DNA of 64,000 bases from an uncultured Rikenellaceae bacterium (GCA_944321925.1 CALUND010000018.1:107555-171554), one strand, 5' to 3'; shown: positions 17,631-27,368, numbered from the stretch's first letter. The notes: generated by a model from the sequence alone, not told the origin. A program made the numbers and translations.

Positions 17631-18491
17631 ATGTACAGCACACCCATCACACGCCTCCGGCCGACAGCCTTCATCATTGCAATCGATCGATCGGGCTCCA
17701 TGGCGGAACCCATCACTTTCAACGGCGAACGAATGGCCAAATCGGAAGCGGTCGCCCTGGTCGCCAACAACCTGATCGACGAACTGATCAACCGGGCCCG
17801 ACGCGAAGAGGGCGTTGCAGACTACTACGACCTGGCTGTAGTGGGTTATTCCGGCGATGGCGTGGAGTTGTTGCTCGATGCCGGGGAGGGTTTCGTGAAA
17901 CCGTCGCAACTGATCGTCCGGGATGTGCCTTGTCGCAAACTCATCCGCGAACGACGTCTTCCGGACGGGCGTGCCGTCATGGCCGTCACCGAGCACAACA
18001 TGTGGATCGCGCCGAAAGCTGCCGGTATCACTCCGATGTACGATGCGCTTCGCCGTGTGGTGACACTCACCGAAAACTGGTGTCGTCGGAACACCAATCG
18101 GACCAGCTACCCGCCCACCGTCTTCCACATCACCGATGGAGAGGCTTCCGACTGCGACGAATCCCAAATACGGGACATTGCCTCCCGCATCCGCAACAAG
18201 GGTACCGAAGACGGACACACGCTCCTGTTCAACATCCACCTCGGAGCCTCGGACGACGAAACCCGTCAACACGTTATCTTTCCCTCTTCCCCGGAAGAGT
18301 TGCCCGACAGAAAATATGCCCGGCTGCTCTACGACATATCGAGCGCCTTGCCGCAACGTTACGAACCGCTCGTCGCCGAGATGAAAACAGCAGCCGTTCA
18401 ACCCCCTTTCCGCGGAATGGGCTATAACGCATCGATTGCCGATCTCGTGGCCATGATGAACATCGGTTCGGTTACGAGTTCCCTGATCTAA
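17631..18491 (+). CDS. von Willebrand factor A domain protein, TerY-like
   Basis: The 286-residue protein is a single vWA domain with an intact metal-ion-dependent adhesion site: DRSGS (Asp19, Ser21, Ser23), Thr134 in GITPMYDAL, and Asp169 in ITDGEASD. It lacks a signal peptide, so it is probably cytoplasmic. Cytoplasmic vWA proteins of the TerY type are known to occur beside kinases and phosphatases in stress-response cassettes; here it is flanked by a kinase and a pseudokinase. That points to a scaffold or metal-dependent docking role, which is inference. A TATCTTTC box at 17602-17609 could be a weak internal promoter. Confidence 0.88.
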   Translation: MYSTPITRLRPTAFIIAIDRSGSMAEPITFNGERMAKSEAVALVANNLIDELINRARREEGVADYYDLAVVGYSGDGVELLLDAGEGFVKPSQLIVRDVPCRKLIRERRLPDGRAVMAVTEHNMWIAPKAAGITPMYDALRRVVTLTENWCRRNTNRTSYPPTVFHITDGEASDCDESQIRDIASRIRNKGTEDGHTLLFNIHLGASDDETRQHVIFPSSPEELPDRKYARLLYDISSALPQRYEPLVAEMKTAAVQPPFRGMGYNASIADLVAMMNIGSVTSSLI

Positions 18492-18519
18492 TCCCCCATG
18501 ACTCCATAGAAAACGACCC

Positions 18520-19905
18520 ATGATACTCTCTATCGCCCAATACGCGGAAGCCCTGTTGAATCCCGCCGGAAGATTTCAGACTCTCTCCGACCTCGTCCCG
18601 ATGCGGGACGCCGAAGGGAAACTCGCATTCCGGATACACAATCAAAACTTCGTATCCTTTCGGGTAACCATCGGAAACAGACCCTGTCAGCTGCTCTGTC
18701 CGCTCCATTACGATGCAGAAACAGCGCTTCGGATGGAACGCATGTGCCGATCGACAGCCTGTTGCGACTCCAAATGGTTCCATGCGCCGAAATTCCTCGA
18801 CGAGGAGGTGATCCTGTTCGATGCTTCCGATCGGGATTTTCGGGTCAGCCTGATCCTGCAAAGTCTGCACACCGGAGAAAAACTGGACGATTTCCTGAAA
18901 AGAGCAACCCTCGCTGCAGAAAAACGTCCGCTCCAGGAGCTGCTGGCCGCATTCGTGGAGATGGCTCTCTGGATCCGTTCGCAACATTTCGGCATCAAAC
19001 AACACAACATCGTCGTCGCTCCGGACAGAAAATTATACCTGAACGGAGTGGGTGGTGAAGACCGCTCTCCGGAGATCGCTTTCGCCCTCTTTCTGGCCGT
19101 CGTCCAACCGACCTGCTATCCTGAAATCGCCCGCCCGTTGCTTCTGCGTCAGATTCCTTACCTGCGTATCGTCGACGCAATTTGTCGCCAGACAACCGCC
19201 ACGGGATTTAACCTGCCCGAAATCTTGTTCCACAGGGAGCAGACGACCGAAGTCGATCGGGCGCTGGAACAACTCGTCAACGCCTCCGCAAAAGATCCTC
19301 TTATCGATTTCGAGGCTCTACGCTCCCTTTCCTCGTCGAAAACAGCCCGAGCCAACGAGCCTGTCATCCGACCCATCCCCTTCCGGGAGCGCTTCCCAGG
19401 TCATCTGCAGGTCGACGAGCCGAGCGATGGCATCATCCGGGTGTACGATCCGCAAGGATGGCATTTCGTAGATTGCAAAAACCGACCGCTATTCGAAGGC
19501 TGCTTCCGTCACGCAATGCCGTTTCACGAAGGGCGGGCTGAAGTGGAGACGGAAAGCGGCGCTGGGCTGATCGACAAAGAGGGACGGTTCATCCTTCCGC
19601 CCGTTTACGAAGAGATCTGCTGGGACGACTACAACAACCGAATCTACGTCGAGGAGCAAGGCAAGTGGTCGATGCTCTATCGCGACGGATCGCCCGTCAA
19701 CCAGGAAACTTTCGACTGGATGGGCGAGTGTTGCGAAGGGCTCATACTCGTCATGCGGAACAGAAAACACGGATTCATCACGCTCGACGGAAAGATTGCC
19801 ATCCCATTACAGTACGACGATGCGTCGAGTTTCTCCGAAGGAGTTGCGGAGGTTATGCTCAATGGCGAGAGATTCTGCATCGACCACAACGGGGAAAAGG
19901 TATAG
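18520..19905 (+). CDS. Pseudokinase with C-terminal WG repeats
   Basis: This 461-residue protein is a paralogue of the kinase at 16325, aligning from SIAQYAEALLNPAGRFQTL onward with the same numbering through residue 60. All key catalytic positions are changed. The beta3 Lys59 is Leu59 (QLLCPL). HGDLKPEN reads HFGIKQHN, so the catalytic Asp is Gly158. The DFG-like Asp is also lost (LNGVGG). The C-terminal half keeps at least four WG repeats (GWHFVDCKNRPLFEG, GAGLIDKEGRFILPPVY, HGFITLDGKIAIPLQYDD). It is likely a regulatory or scaffold partner of the kinase and vWA protein. It begins 28 bases after the vWA stop codon. Confidence 0.82.
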   Translation: MILSIAQYAEALLNPAGRFQTLSDLVPMRDAEGKLAFRIHNQNFVSFRVTIGNRPCQLLCPLHYDAETALRMERMCRSTACCDSKWFHAPKFLDEEVILFDASDRDFRVSLILQSLHTGEKLDDFLKRATLAAEKRPLQELLAAFVEMALWIRSQHFGIKQHNIVVAPDRKLYLNGVGGEDRSPEIAFALFLAVVQPTCYPEIARPLLLRQIPYLRIVDAICRQTTATGFNLPEILFHREQTTEVDRALEQLVNASAKDPLIDFEALRSLSSSKTARANEPVIRPIPFRERFPGHLQVDEPSDGIIRVYDPQGWHFVDCKNRPLFEGCFRHAMPFHEGRAEVETESGAGLIDKEGRFILPPVYEEICWDDYNNRIYVEEQGKWSMLYRDGSPVNQETFDWMGECCEGLILVMRNRKHGFITLDGKIAIPLQYDDASSFSEGVAEVMLNGERFCIDHNGEKV

Positions 19906-20019
19906 GCCCATTTCTTCGACCATTGTACGCATCACGCTCCGAAAGGCCGTCAAATCGCCTGAAAACAGGCTTTAAACGGCAACGTCCGGATGCAGGGCAC
20001 AATTTTCGTCCATTTTTAG

Positions 20020-20050
20020 TTGGCCATTAGCGAAAAAAAACCTAATTTTG
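20020..20050 (+). promoter_or_regulatory. Predicted promoter of gyrA
   Basis: TTG at 20020-20022 and TAATTTTG at 20043-20050, 20 bases apart, fit the Bacteroidota consensus. Transcription from here would give gyrA a 5' leader of almost 390 bases that includes the repeat block. Confidence 0.55.
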
Positions 20051-20103
20051 GCTCATAAACGGGGCCCCAGCAAGAGGGGGGGGTGAGTAAGGTAACGAGG
20101 CCG

Positions 20104-20400
20104 AAACTGAACAAGGTGGCGAATTGGTGCCGAGCGAAGCGATGAATCCGAAACCGAGCAAGGTGGCGAATTGGAGCCGAGCAAAGCGATGAATCCGAAA
20201 CCGAACAAGGCGACGAACCGGAGTTGGGCGTGGAGATAGACCGAAGTTGAGCGAGGTAACGAACCGACAGTCGGACTCCGCAACGGATCAAAAGCCGAGC
20301 GAAGCGACAAAACCGGCGCCAAACAAGGCCGCAAACCGATGTCGAATACGGCAACGAAGTAAGGTCGTAAACCAGGAACCGAGCAAGACGACGAACAACA
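20104..20400 (+). repeat. Degenerate 23-24-base tandem repeats in the gyrA leader
   Basis: About twelve imperfect units of the form CCGAGCAAGGTGGCGAAT... and CCGAGCGAAGCGATGAAT... run from about 20104 to 20400. The first units alternate between two related versions and are 23-24 bases long. Units diverge towards gyrA. The period is not always a multiple of three and in-frame stops occur in the upstream half, so this is probably not protein-coding. No gene lies between 19906 and 20443. Confidence 0.7.
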
Positions 20401-20443
20401 ACGAACCACCCAGGTCCCGTCAGCAAAAAGAAACTATCGAACA

Positions 20444-22966
20444 ATGGCAGAAGGCAAAATCATTCAGATCAACATCGAGGAGGAGATGAAGTCCGCTTAC
20501 ATCGACTACTCCATGTCCGTGATCGTCTCCAGAGCTCTACCCGACGTGCGCGACGGCTTGAAACCCGTACATCGCCGTATCCTCTACGACATGAGCAACG
20601 AACTGAACCTCTATTCCGACCGACCCCACCGTAAATCGGCCCGTATCGTCGGCGACGTGCTCGGTAAATTCCACCCGCACGGCGACAGATCCGTTTACGA
20701 CGCGATGGTTCGTATGGCACAGGAGTGGAGCCTTCGTTACCCCCTCATAGATGGACAGGGTAACTTCGGATCGATGGACGGCGATTCCCCTGCCGCCATG
20801 CGTTATACGGAAGCCCGCATGAAGAAGATCGCCGACGAAGTGATGGCCGACATCGATAAAGATACGATCGATTTTACGCTCAACTTCGACGATACGATTC
20901 CCGAACCTACGGTGCTCCCAACCCGCATCCCGCTGCTGCTGGTCAACGGAGCCAGCGGTATCGCAGTCGGTATGGCCACCAACATGGCCCCGCACAACCT
21001 CTCCGAAGTGGTGGATGCCTGCTGTGCCTACATCGCCGACCGGGATATCGAAGTGTCGGAATTGGCCAAATATGTCAAAGGCCCCGACTTCCCGACAGGC
21101 GGTATCATCTACGGCTACGAAGGGGTACGGGAAGCACTCGAAACCGGACGCGGCAGAGTCATCGTCCGTGCCAAAACCGAAATCGAACATACGGCCAGCG
21201 GCCGCGCCTGCATCGTTATCACGGAGGTCCCCTACATGATCAACAAGGCGGAGATGATCAAGAAGATCGCCGACATGATCAACGAGAAAAAGATCGAGGG
21301 TATCTCCTACATCAACGACGAAAGTGACCGAAACGGAACGCGGATCGTCATCATCCTGAAAATGGATGCCGTGGCCAGCGTCGTGCTCAACACCCTGTTC
21401 AAAAACACGCCGCTCCAGTCGAGCTTCGCGGTGAACAACATCGCCCTCGTCGACGGACGGCCCCAGCTCCTCAACCTGAAAGACCTGATCCACCACTTCG
21501 TGGAGCATCGGCATCAGGTGGTCGTACGCCGGACCAAATTCGACCTCAAAAAGGCAGAAGACCGACTGCATATCGTCGAAGGTCTGTTGATCGCCCAGGA
21601 CAACATCGAAGAGGTAATCCGGATCATCCGGGCCTCGGAGAATCCCGATGCCGCAAGAAATGCGCTCATGGAACGATTCGGTCTGAGCGAAGTGCAGGCT
21701 ACCGAGATCGTGAACATGCGTCTCCGTGCCCTGACCGGACTCGAACGGCACAAACTGGAGGCGGAACGGGACGAACTGACCCGACAGATCCACTACTTCA
21801 ACGAGGTATTGGCCAGCGAAGAGATGCAACTCGGTATCGTACGCGACGAACTGCTCGAAATCAAAGAGAAATACGGCGATCCGCGACGCACGGAGATCGT
21901 ATTCAGCGCCGAAGAGTTCAATCCGGAAGACTTCTACGCCGATGACGAGATGGTCATCACCATCTCCCACCTGGGCTACATCAAACGTACGCCTCTCTCG
22001 GAATATCGCACACAGAATCGGGGCGGCATCGGAGCCAAAGGAAGCGCTACGCGGGACGAAGACTTCATCGAACATATCTACGTCACCACGATGCACAACA
22101 CGATGCTCTTCTTCACGGAGAAGGGCCGTTGCTACTGGCTGAAAGTCTATGCCATTCCGGAAGGGACCCGTTCCTCGAAGGGACGTGCCATCCAGAACGT
22201 CATCCAGATCGAACCCGACGACAAGGTTCGGGCTTACATCAACGTGCGGCATCTCGACGACAAAGAGTACGTGAACAACAACTTCATCATCATGTGCACG
22301 CAGGACGGCACGATCAAAAAGACCCGGTTGGAAGCCTATTCACGGCCTCGCCAGAACGGTGTAAACGCCATCGTGATCCGCGAAGGCGACCAGCTGATCG
22401 CTGCCGAACTGACAAGCGGAAACGCCGAGGTGATGATCGCTTCCGATGCCGGCAAGGCGATCCGATTCAACGAACAAACAGTCCGTCCCATCGGACGTGT
22501 CGGCGCCGGTGTCCGCGGCATCTCACTGGAAGAGGGCGAAAAAGCGGTTGGTATGGTTTGTGTGGAGCCCGAAAGCGGACAAGATATTCTGGTTCTCAGC
22601 GAAAACGGCTATGGCAAACGGACCGACCTGAGCGAATACCGCATCACCAACCGCGGCGGCAAAGGAGTGAAGACGATCAACGTGACCGAAAAAACCGGAC
22701 AGCTCGTATCGATTCAGGCGGTAACCGACGAAAACGACCTGATGATCATCAACCGCAGCGGACTGACGATTCGCACCGCCATCTCGGGCATCCGCATGGC
22801 CGGACGAGCCACGCAGGGGGTTAAAATCATCAACCTGCGCGAAGGCGACGCAATCGCATCGGTCATGGTCGTACCGAAGAGCGACGAGAACGAATCGGGA
22901 ACAACCGATTCCGAAAAGAGTGGTGAAGCCTCGCAAGAAAATACTCCGGAAACAACAAATAACTAA
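20444..22966 (+). CDS. gyrA: DNA gyrase subunit A, with Arg at the Ser83-equivalent position
   Basis: The 840-residue subunit breaks and rejoins DNA in the gyrase A2B2 enzyme that introduces negative supercoils. Features are [22 protein letters not shown] at the start (given here in part as [20 protein letters not shown]), [13 protein letters not shown], the catalytic Tyr121 in [10 protein letters not shown], and a C-terminal beta-pinwheel with a GyrA-box-like [10 protein letters not shown]. These support GyrA rather than ParC. The QRDR reads [10 protein letters not shown]: residue 82 (codon AGA, 20687-20689) aligns with E. coli Ser83, while Asp86 (E. coli Asp87) is intact. The C-terminus is a low-complexity acidic tail rich in Glu, Ser and Thr. 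Confidence 0.97.
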   Translation: MAEGKIIQINIEEEMKSAYIDYSMSVIVSRALPDVRDGLKPVHRRILYDMSNELNLYSDRPHRKSARIVGDVLGKFHPHGDRSVYDAMVRMAQEWSLRYPLIDGQGNFGSMDGDSPAAMRYTEARMKKIADEVMADIDKDTIDFTLNFDDTIPEPTVLPTRIPLLLVNGASGIAVGMATNMAPHNLSEVVDACCAYIADRDIEVSELAKYVKGPDFPTGGIIYGYEGVREALETGRGRVIVRAKTEIEHTASGRACIVITEVPYMINKAEMIKKIADMINEKKIEGISYINDESDRNGTRIVIILKMDAVASVVLNTLFKNTPLQSSFAVNNIALVDGRPQLLNLKDLIHHFVEHRHQVVVRRTKFDLKKAEDRLHIVEGLLIAQDNIEEVIRIIRASENPDAARNALMERFGLSEVQATEIVNMRLRALTGLERHKLEAERDELTRQIHYFNEVLASEEMQLGIVRDELLEIKEKYGDPRRTEIVFSAEEFNPEDFYADDEMVITISHLGYIKRTPLSEYRTQNRGGIGAKGSATRDEDFIEHIYVTTMHNTMLFFTEKGRCYWLKVYAIPEGTRSSKGRAIQNVIQIEPDDKVRAYINVRHLDDKEYVNNNFIIMCTQDGTIKKTRLEAYSRPRQNGVNAIVIREGDQLIAAELTSGNAEVMIASDAGKAIRFNEQTVRPIGRVGAGVRGISLEEGEKAVGMVCVEPESGQDILVLSENGYGKRTDLSEYRITNRGGKGVKTINVTEKTGQLVSIQAVTDENDLMIINRSGLTIRTAISGIRMAGRATQGVKIINLREGDAIASVMVVPKSDENESGTTDSEKSGEASQENTPETTNN

Positions 22967-23002
22967 CGAAAGAAAAATCAACTTAATCTAACATTCAAAA
23001 CT

Positions 23003-24337
23003 ATGAAACGGTATGTTTTATTAGCCTCTGCGCTATTGTTGCTTTCGAGCTTCACGTTGCAGGCTCAGGAAGAGACTTACGGCATCCTCGTCGAAAAGGT
23101 CAATCCGAAAAAGCTCTCGGAAGCCATCGCCAAATCGAATGCGGAGATTACAGATGCAAAGAAAAATGCCAAAGCCTCCACATGGTTCAAACGAGGCAAC
23201 GTCTTCTATGATGCGGCGATCAAACCGACCAACGGTCTCTATGTAGGCTTGGACGAAGCCACGCTGCTCGCCACCTTCGGGAAAGATATCACACCGACTC
23301 CGGTAGAGATCGACGGTCAGACCTTCTCCGAATATACGTTCGAGCACTTCAAAGCCTACGTGAAAGACAAAAAAGTAGCCAGTTTCGTTCCAGTCACCGT
23401 GATCGACCCGAACGCTTACGACAAAGCCTACGAGGCCTATGCGAAAGCTTATTCGCTCGATCCGTCACCCAAAATGCAAAAGAAAGTGCGGACCGGTATT
23501 CTCGATCTGATCTCCAGCAGCAAACAGCAAGCCGGCAACTATTTTACCCTCCACAAATATCCGGAAGCAGCCTATCTGTTCCGTCGTGCCTATGAAATGG
23601 GACTTAACGAAACAGTCGGTGTTGTGGACACCCTGTCGATCTACTATGCCGGATACATCTCCACGATCGCCGGCAAATTCAAAGACGGTGCCGACTATCT
23701 CCAAGTAGCGCTTAAACTCGGTCTCGAAGATAATGGAGATACCTATTACTATCTTTTCCATGCCTATTACAATCTCGAAGAGTATGAGAAAGGACTGGAA
23801 CTTCTGAAAGAGGCTATCACCAAATATCCGAACAATAACAACATCATCGAAGGCCTGCTTACGCTCTACTCGACGATGGACGGCAAGGATCCCAATGAGA
23901 TCATCCCGATGGTGGAACATGCCATCGAGCTCGATCCCAAGAACCCATCTCTCTATTTCGGTTTAGGTCGCGTATACGACAAACTGGGACAGACCGACAA
24001 AGCGATCGAGTCGATGCAAAAATCGGTCGACCTCTCTCCGGACGACTTCTACAGCAACTTCAATCTCGCCTTTTTCATCATGAAAAAAGGCGACGAAATG
24101 AACAACGAATTGAACGGGCACTACTACACAAGTCAGGAAGAATACAACAAAGACCTGGCTAAAGTATCTGCCGTTTACGCATCTGCCATTCCGATCCTGG
24201 AAAAAGCACATCAGGCCAATCCGGACGATCTGACGACTGTCGAGTTGTTGAAAAACGTCACCTTCCGTCTGCGCGATGATGGTATGGGAGAAAAATACGA
24301 ACAATACAATGCGCTGTATAACTCGATGAAGAAGTAA
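23003..24337 (+). CDS. Exported TPR-repeat protein
   Basis: The 444-residue protein has a signal peptide (MKRYVLLASALLLLSSFTLQAQ) and is otherwise mostly helical. TPR-like units are visible at about 130-175 (AYDKAYEAYAKAYSLDPSPKMQKKV), 250-290 (EEYEKGLELLKEAITKYPNNNNI), and 295-345 (LYFGLGRVYDKLGQTDKAIESMQKSVDLSPDDF). TPR arrays bind other proteins, so an envelope assembly or scaffold role is likely but not specified. It begins 36 bases after gyrA, probably co-transcribed, and ends at a strong terminator. Confidence 0.85.
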   Translation: MKRYVLLASALLLLSSFTLQAQEETYGILVEKVNPKKLSEAIAKSNAEITDAKKNAKASTWFKRGNVFYDAAIKPTNGLYVGLDEATLLATFGKDITPTPVEIDGQTFSEYTFEHFKAYVKDKKVASFVPVTVIDPNAYDKAYEAYAKAYSLDPSPKMQKKVRTGILDLISSSKQQAGNYFTLHKYPEAAYLFRRAYEMGLNETVGVVDTLSIYYAGYISTIAGKFKDGADYLQVALKLGLEDNGDTYYYLFHAYYNLEEYEKGLELLKEAITKYPNNNNIIEGLLTLYSTMDGKDPNEIIPMVEHAIELDPKNPSLYFGLGRVYDKLGQTDKAIESMQKSVDLSPDDFYSNFNLAFFIMKKGDEMNNELNGHYYTSQEEYNKDLAKVSAVYASAIPILEKAHQANPDDLTTVELLKNVTFRLRDDGMGEKYEQYNALYNSMKK

Positions 24338-24357
24338 TTCCCATCAAGCCCCAAAAG

Positions 24358-24395
24358 AGATACGACCGGTCTAATTTGCCGGTCGTATCTTTTTC
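24358..24395 (+). terminator. Terminator after the TPR gene
   Basis: AGATACGACCGG at 24358-24369 pairs perfectly with CCGGTCGTATCT at 24379-24390, followed by TTTTC, 20 bases after the stop codon. Confidence 0.92.
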
Positions 24396-24552
24396 TCCAC
24401 ACCCATCCTCCGATCTGCCTTGCACCTATTCGCACACCCCGACAGAGTCTCTTTCTCAACGGCCCCAAGTTCTCCCCCGAACCGCCAAAATGAAACCTTA
24501 CTCACCAGCCACAAACTCTTTTAAAACGGAACTTTCAACAAAAAGCAATGCG

Positions 24553-25299
24553 ATGAACCCCAATCAACCGAATGACCTTTACGCCCGGCTCTTGCAAATG
24601 GCCGACCCGGACTATCGACGATTCGCCTCCTCGCTTCTACCCGGAGTAACCGATCTTCTCGGTGTGCGCCTACCCAAACTGCGGGAAATCGCCAAAGAGA
24701 TCGCCTCCGGAACATGGCAGGAATATCTCACCCAAACAAGACAATCCTGCTTCGAAGAAAAGATGGTGTACGGAATGGTCATCGGTCTCATCCCCTGTTC
24801 CAAAGAGGAGCGGCTCCGCTGGATCGAAAACTTTGTCCCGCAAATCGACAACTGGTCGGTTTGCGACAGCTTCTGTTTCGGTCTCCGACCAAGCCAAGCA
24901 GAAAAAATGCTCTTATGGGAACGACTGCCTTCCTATTTCAGTTCGGATAAAGAGTATGGTGTTCGCTTTGCGGCGGTCCTCTCCTTAAGACACTATGCAG
25001 ACAGTTTGTTTGTAGAACAAGCCTTCGAAAGATTACTCTCCGTCCGCCATACAGGATACTACGCCCGAATGGGTACTGCGTGGGCCTGGTCGACTTTCCT
25101 CATCGAATTCCCGGACCAAACCAAAGGACAACTGCTCCGGATAACCGATCCGTATGTTCTACGAACTGCCCTGCGCAAAACACTCGAATCAAAACGGCCC
25201 GACCCGACACTACGCAACTGGGTCATCGAACAACAAGCTATTCTCGCCAACCGACCCATCCCCAAAGATGCATCAACAGGACCTTATTCCATAAAATAA
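24553..25299 (+). CDS. DNA alkylation repair protein, AlkD-like HEAT-repeat family
   Basis: The 248-residue protein resembles AlkD-type DNA glycosylases that remove bulky or cationic alkylated bases (N3-methyladenine, N7-methylguanine). The fold is a stack of helical HEAT-like repeats. Visible family phrases are VRLPKLREIAKEI, FEEKMVYGMVIG, IDNWSVCDSFC (the conserved NW-D region), YGVRFAAVLSLRHY and YYARMGTAWAWS. The ATG at 24553 gives the normal family length; an upstream frame extension to 24376 runs through the terminator and is unlikely. It is a single gene facing the PAP2 gene. Some AlkD relatives do not repair DNA, so activity is inferred. Confidence 0.88.
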   Translation: MNPNQPNDLYARLLQMADPDYRRFASSLLPGVTDLLGVRLPKLREIAKEIASGTWQEYLTQTRQSCFEEKMVYGMVIGLIPCSKEERLRWIENFVPQIDNWSVCDSFCFGLRPSQAEKMLLWERLPSYFSSDKEYGVRFAAVLSLRHYADSLFVEQAFERLLSVRHTGYYARMGTAWAWSTFLIEFPDQTKGQLLRITDPYVLRTALRKTLESKRPDPTLRNWVIEQQAILANRPIPKDASTGPYSIK

Positions 25300-25393
25300 G
25301 CCTGTTTCGATCGAAAAAGTTCGGGAATGCAACCCAGCAACAACGAATTTACTCGCTCCGGGAACAGCTGAACAGGAACAGACAACACTCCGT

Positions 25394-26326
25394 TCAGAAA
25401 AGCAGACAAGCGGATGCCCCCACGCAAAAGCCGTCGTAATAAGGCGCGGCAAAAGCATAAGTCGAATGATGGGGCGCGGAGAATGTTTCCGATTTCTCCT
25501 TTTTCGTACAAGAGAAAAGATTTTTCACCCATGGCAAACACCAATATCCGATCCTTGCACTCAGAATTCCCACACCCGCACCGGCCAAAACATCGGTTAT
25601 CCAGTGGCGATTGTACTCGATCCGACAAAATCCGGTAAATGCAGCCACAGCATATCCTGCAACGCCGATCCACGGAGAGACATCACGATACTCCATGCGC
25701 AGCAACTCTGCACCCATGAAGGCCGTTGCCGTATGGCCGGAAGGAAAAGAATTATGCGACGATCCATCGGGGCGCAACACACCGAACGCATATTTCCCGG
25801 CATTGACCATCACCCCCAGCGAGAGATAAGAAGTAGCCAGAAGGATGGAATAATCCAAACAAGTATGCAGGCCTCGCACTCCAGCCAGTTTCAATACATA
25901 AGGCGTCACCATCGGGGCATACTGAATAACGTCACTTACAGGGCCGAGCACCCCCGGATGAGCCACAAAATGGTCGCGAAGCCGATGCCGGAGATCGTCC
26001 GGCGAACTGTATAACGAACTGCCGCCACCGAATCCAATTAAAAGAAGAGGCGCGGCCAGCCGAGAAACATGGAATTTATGAAGATCTGCGGGCGGTAACG
26101 GGCGTGAACCTATTCCGACAAAAGATCTTTCTCGCTCCATAGGCACAGAATGGAAACAGGAACCGAATTCTGCAATCGAAGGCAACGGAGCATAGATGGA
26201 ACGGCCATGAAAATATTGTGAAAGCTTAAAAAGTGATGTCTGAGAGGCTCCCTGCTGGTTGGAACAGGAGAAATAATACAACCGATCGATCGCTGATCGT
26301 ATCCCCATCTTCACCCCAAGAAGCAC
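25394..26326 (-). CDS. PAP2-family phosphatase, 5' end uncertain (possible frameshift)
   Basis: The protein has the PAP2 acid-phosphatase signature in three parts: KYAFGVLRPDGSS, FPSGHTATAF and YNRHWITDVLAG, with the two catalytic histidines. Such proteins dephosphorylate lipid phosphates such as undecaprenyl pyrophosphate at the membrane. Membrane segments lie around LAAPLLLIGFG and after YSILLATSYLSLGVMV. The open frame begins at a GTG at 26326, but its first 45 residues do not look like a normal N-terminus. In another minus-strand frame, bases 26387 to about 26226 encode a credible signal peptide (WFFLYILALMFSSQEA). The true gene may span both frames, joined by a frameshift near 26230-26320. 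Confidence 0.75.
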   Translation of the reverse strand: MLLGVKMGIRSAIDRLYYFSCSNQQGASQTSLFKLSQYFHGRSIYAPLPSIAEFGSCFHSVPMERERSFVGIGSRPLPPADLHKFHVSRLAAPLLLIGFGGGSSLYSSPDDLRHRLRDHFVAHPGVLGPVSDVIQYAPMVTPYVLKLAGVRGLHTCLDYSILLATSYLSLGVMVNAGKYAFGVLRPDGSSHNSFPSGHTATAFMGAELLRMEYRDVSPWIGVAGYAVAAFTGFCRIEYNRHWITDVLAGAGVGILSARIGYWCLPWVKNLFSCTKKEKSETFSAPHHSTYAFAAPYYDGFCVGASACLLF

Positions 26327-26528
26327 CGAGAACAGCCTCTTGCGAAGAAAACATCAATGCCAATATGTAGAGAAAAAACCAGCGCACAAATGAATAGTTT
26401 TGTCAACAAAAATAGTAAAAATCGACAACCACTACTCTTTTTGTCGGGAAAAATCGTCTATTCTTCGCATCCATGTATTCCTGCCGAGCCTAAAACAACT
26501 GCAGAAACAACACTCAAACAACACACAC

Positions 26529-26574
26529 TAAAAAACGCATTCCTGTAATAGATTGTCATCCATACAGGAATGCG
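26529..26574 (-). terminator. Terminator of the outer-membrane protein gene
   Basis: CGCATTCCTGTA (26536-26547) pairs perfectly with TACAGGAATGCG (26563-26574). On the minus strand it is followed by CGTTTTTTAG, 24 bases after the stop codon of the gene at 26598. Confidence 0.92.
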
Positions 26575-26597
26575 AATAGTGTGCTTCCGGAAACAGA

Positions 26598-27368
26598 TCA
26601 GAAGAGCAATCCCAACGTAAACTGCCAGTAATTACTGAATGTATCGTATCTTTTCGACAGGTTCGGAACGTCTTCCTCCTCAACCAGAGGGGTGACCCGG
26701 AACGATTGCCTTACGCAATTGTTGATGTGACGAATATCGAGGGTCACATGCCAGAACTCAAACGACACACCGCAAACAAACCGCACGGAAGGCGACTCAA
26801 GATAGAGATCGGCCTCCTCGAAGGGGACCAGTTCGCTGCCACTATGCTGCTTATGTTCCATCGTATAGCTCTTTTTGTTCCAAAGCGAAAATTGCGGTCC
26901 GAGATAGAGCCGAAAAACGGAATATTTCCATCCGAATACAACGGGAAGTTCCAGGGAGCGATGCACCACATCTCCCGTTGTAATAATGTCATCGAAATTC
27001 TCCGCATGCAATTCGAGGGAATAAGAGTTTTGCCACCAAAGCAACTCGGGCTGGATATTGAACCGGCCGAGGTTGACACGGCCCACAATACCCACGGTCC
27101 AACCGGCGCCCGAAGTCGATACTTTGGGAATAAAGAAATTACCCACTTTTTGCTGCATATCGCCCCACAACTTCAGACTTTGTGTATTTAGACCCCCTTT
27201 TACACCCCACTGAATAAGCGGAGTCTTTTTCGTATCATGCATCATCTTGTGGGCACTCGACCGCTGCGGATTGATCTTCTCATTCAGCTCTTCCGACGAG
27301 ATATCCTGCCCAAAAGCGACAAAGCCAGAAATCAGAAAACAAAATAGAGGTAAAAGGATTTTATGCAT
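26598..27368 (-). CDS. Outer-membrane beta-barrel protein
   Basis: The 256-residue protein has a signal peptide (MHKILLPLFCFLISGFVAFGQ) and a series of short amphipathic strands typical of a small beta-barrel of the OMP_b-brl type: IQWGVKGGLNTQS, GWTVGIVGRVNLG, FNIQPELLWWQNS, RLYLGPQFSLW, and the terminal strand YWQFTLGLLF ending in Phe. Function unknown; such proteins may be porins or PorT-like assembly proteins. Its codons look more AT-rich than neighbours and it is surrounded by AT-rich spacers, which may mean faster evolution or an acquired gene. A perfect terminator follows. Confidence 0.82.
   Translation of the reverse strand: MHKILLPLFCFLISGFVAFGQDISSEELNEKINPQRSSAHKMMHDTKKTPLIQWGVKGGLNTQSLKLWGDMQQKVGNFFIPKVSTSGAGWTVGIVGRVNLGRFNIQPELLWWQNSYSLELHAENFDDIITTGDVVHRSLELPVVFGWKYSVFRLYLGPQFSLWNKKSYTMEHKQHSGSELVPFEEADLYLESPSVRFVCGVSFEFWHVTLDIRHINNCVRQSFRVTPLVEEEDVPNLSKRYDTFSNYWQFTLGLLF

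Noticed and set aside
20016..20444. 142-codon minus-strand frame and 80-codon + strand frame within the gyrA leader repeats
   Set aside because: Both are low-complexity translations of a repeat whose period is not always a multiple of three; the + frame also runs into gyrA in another frame.
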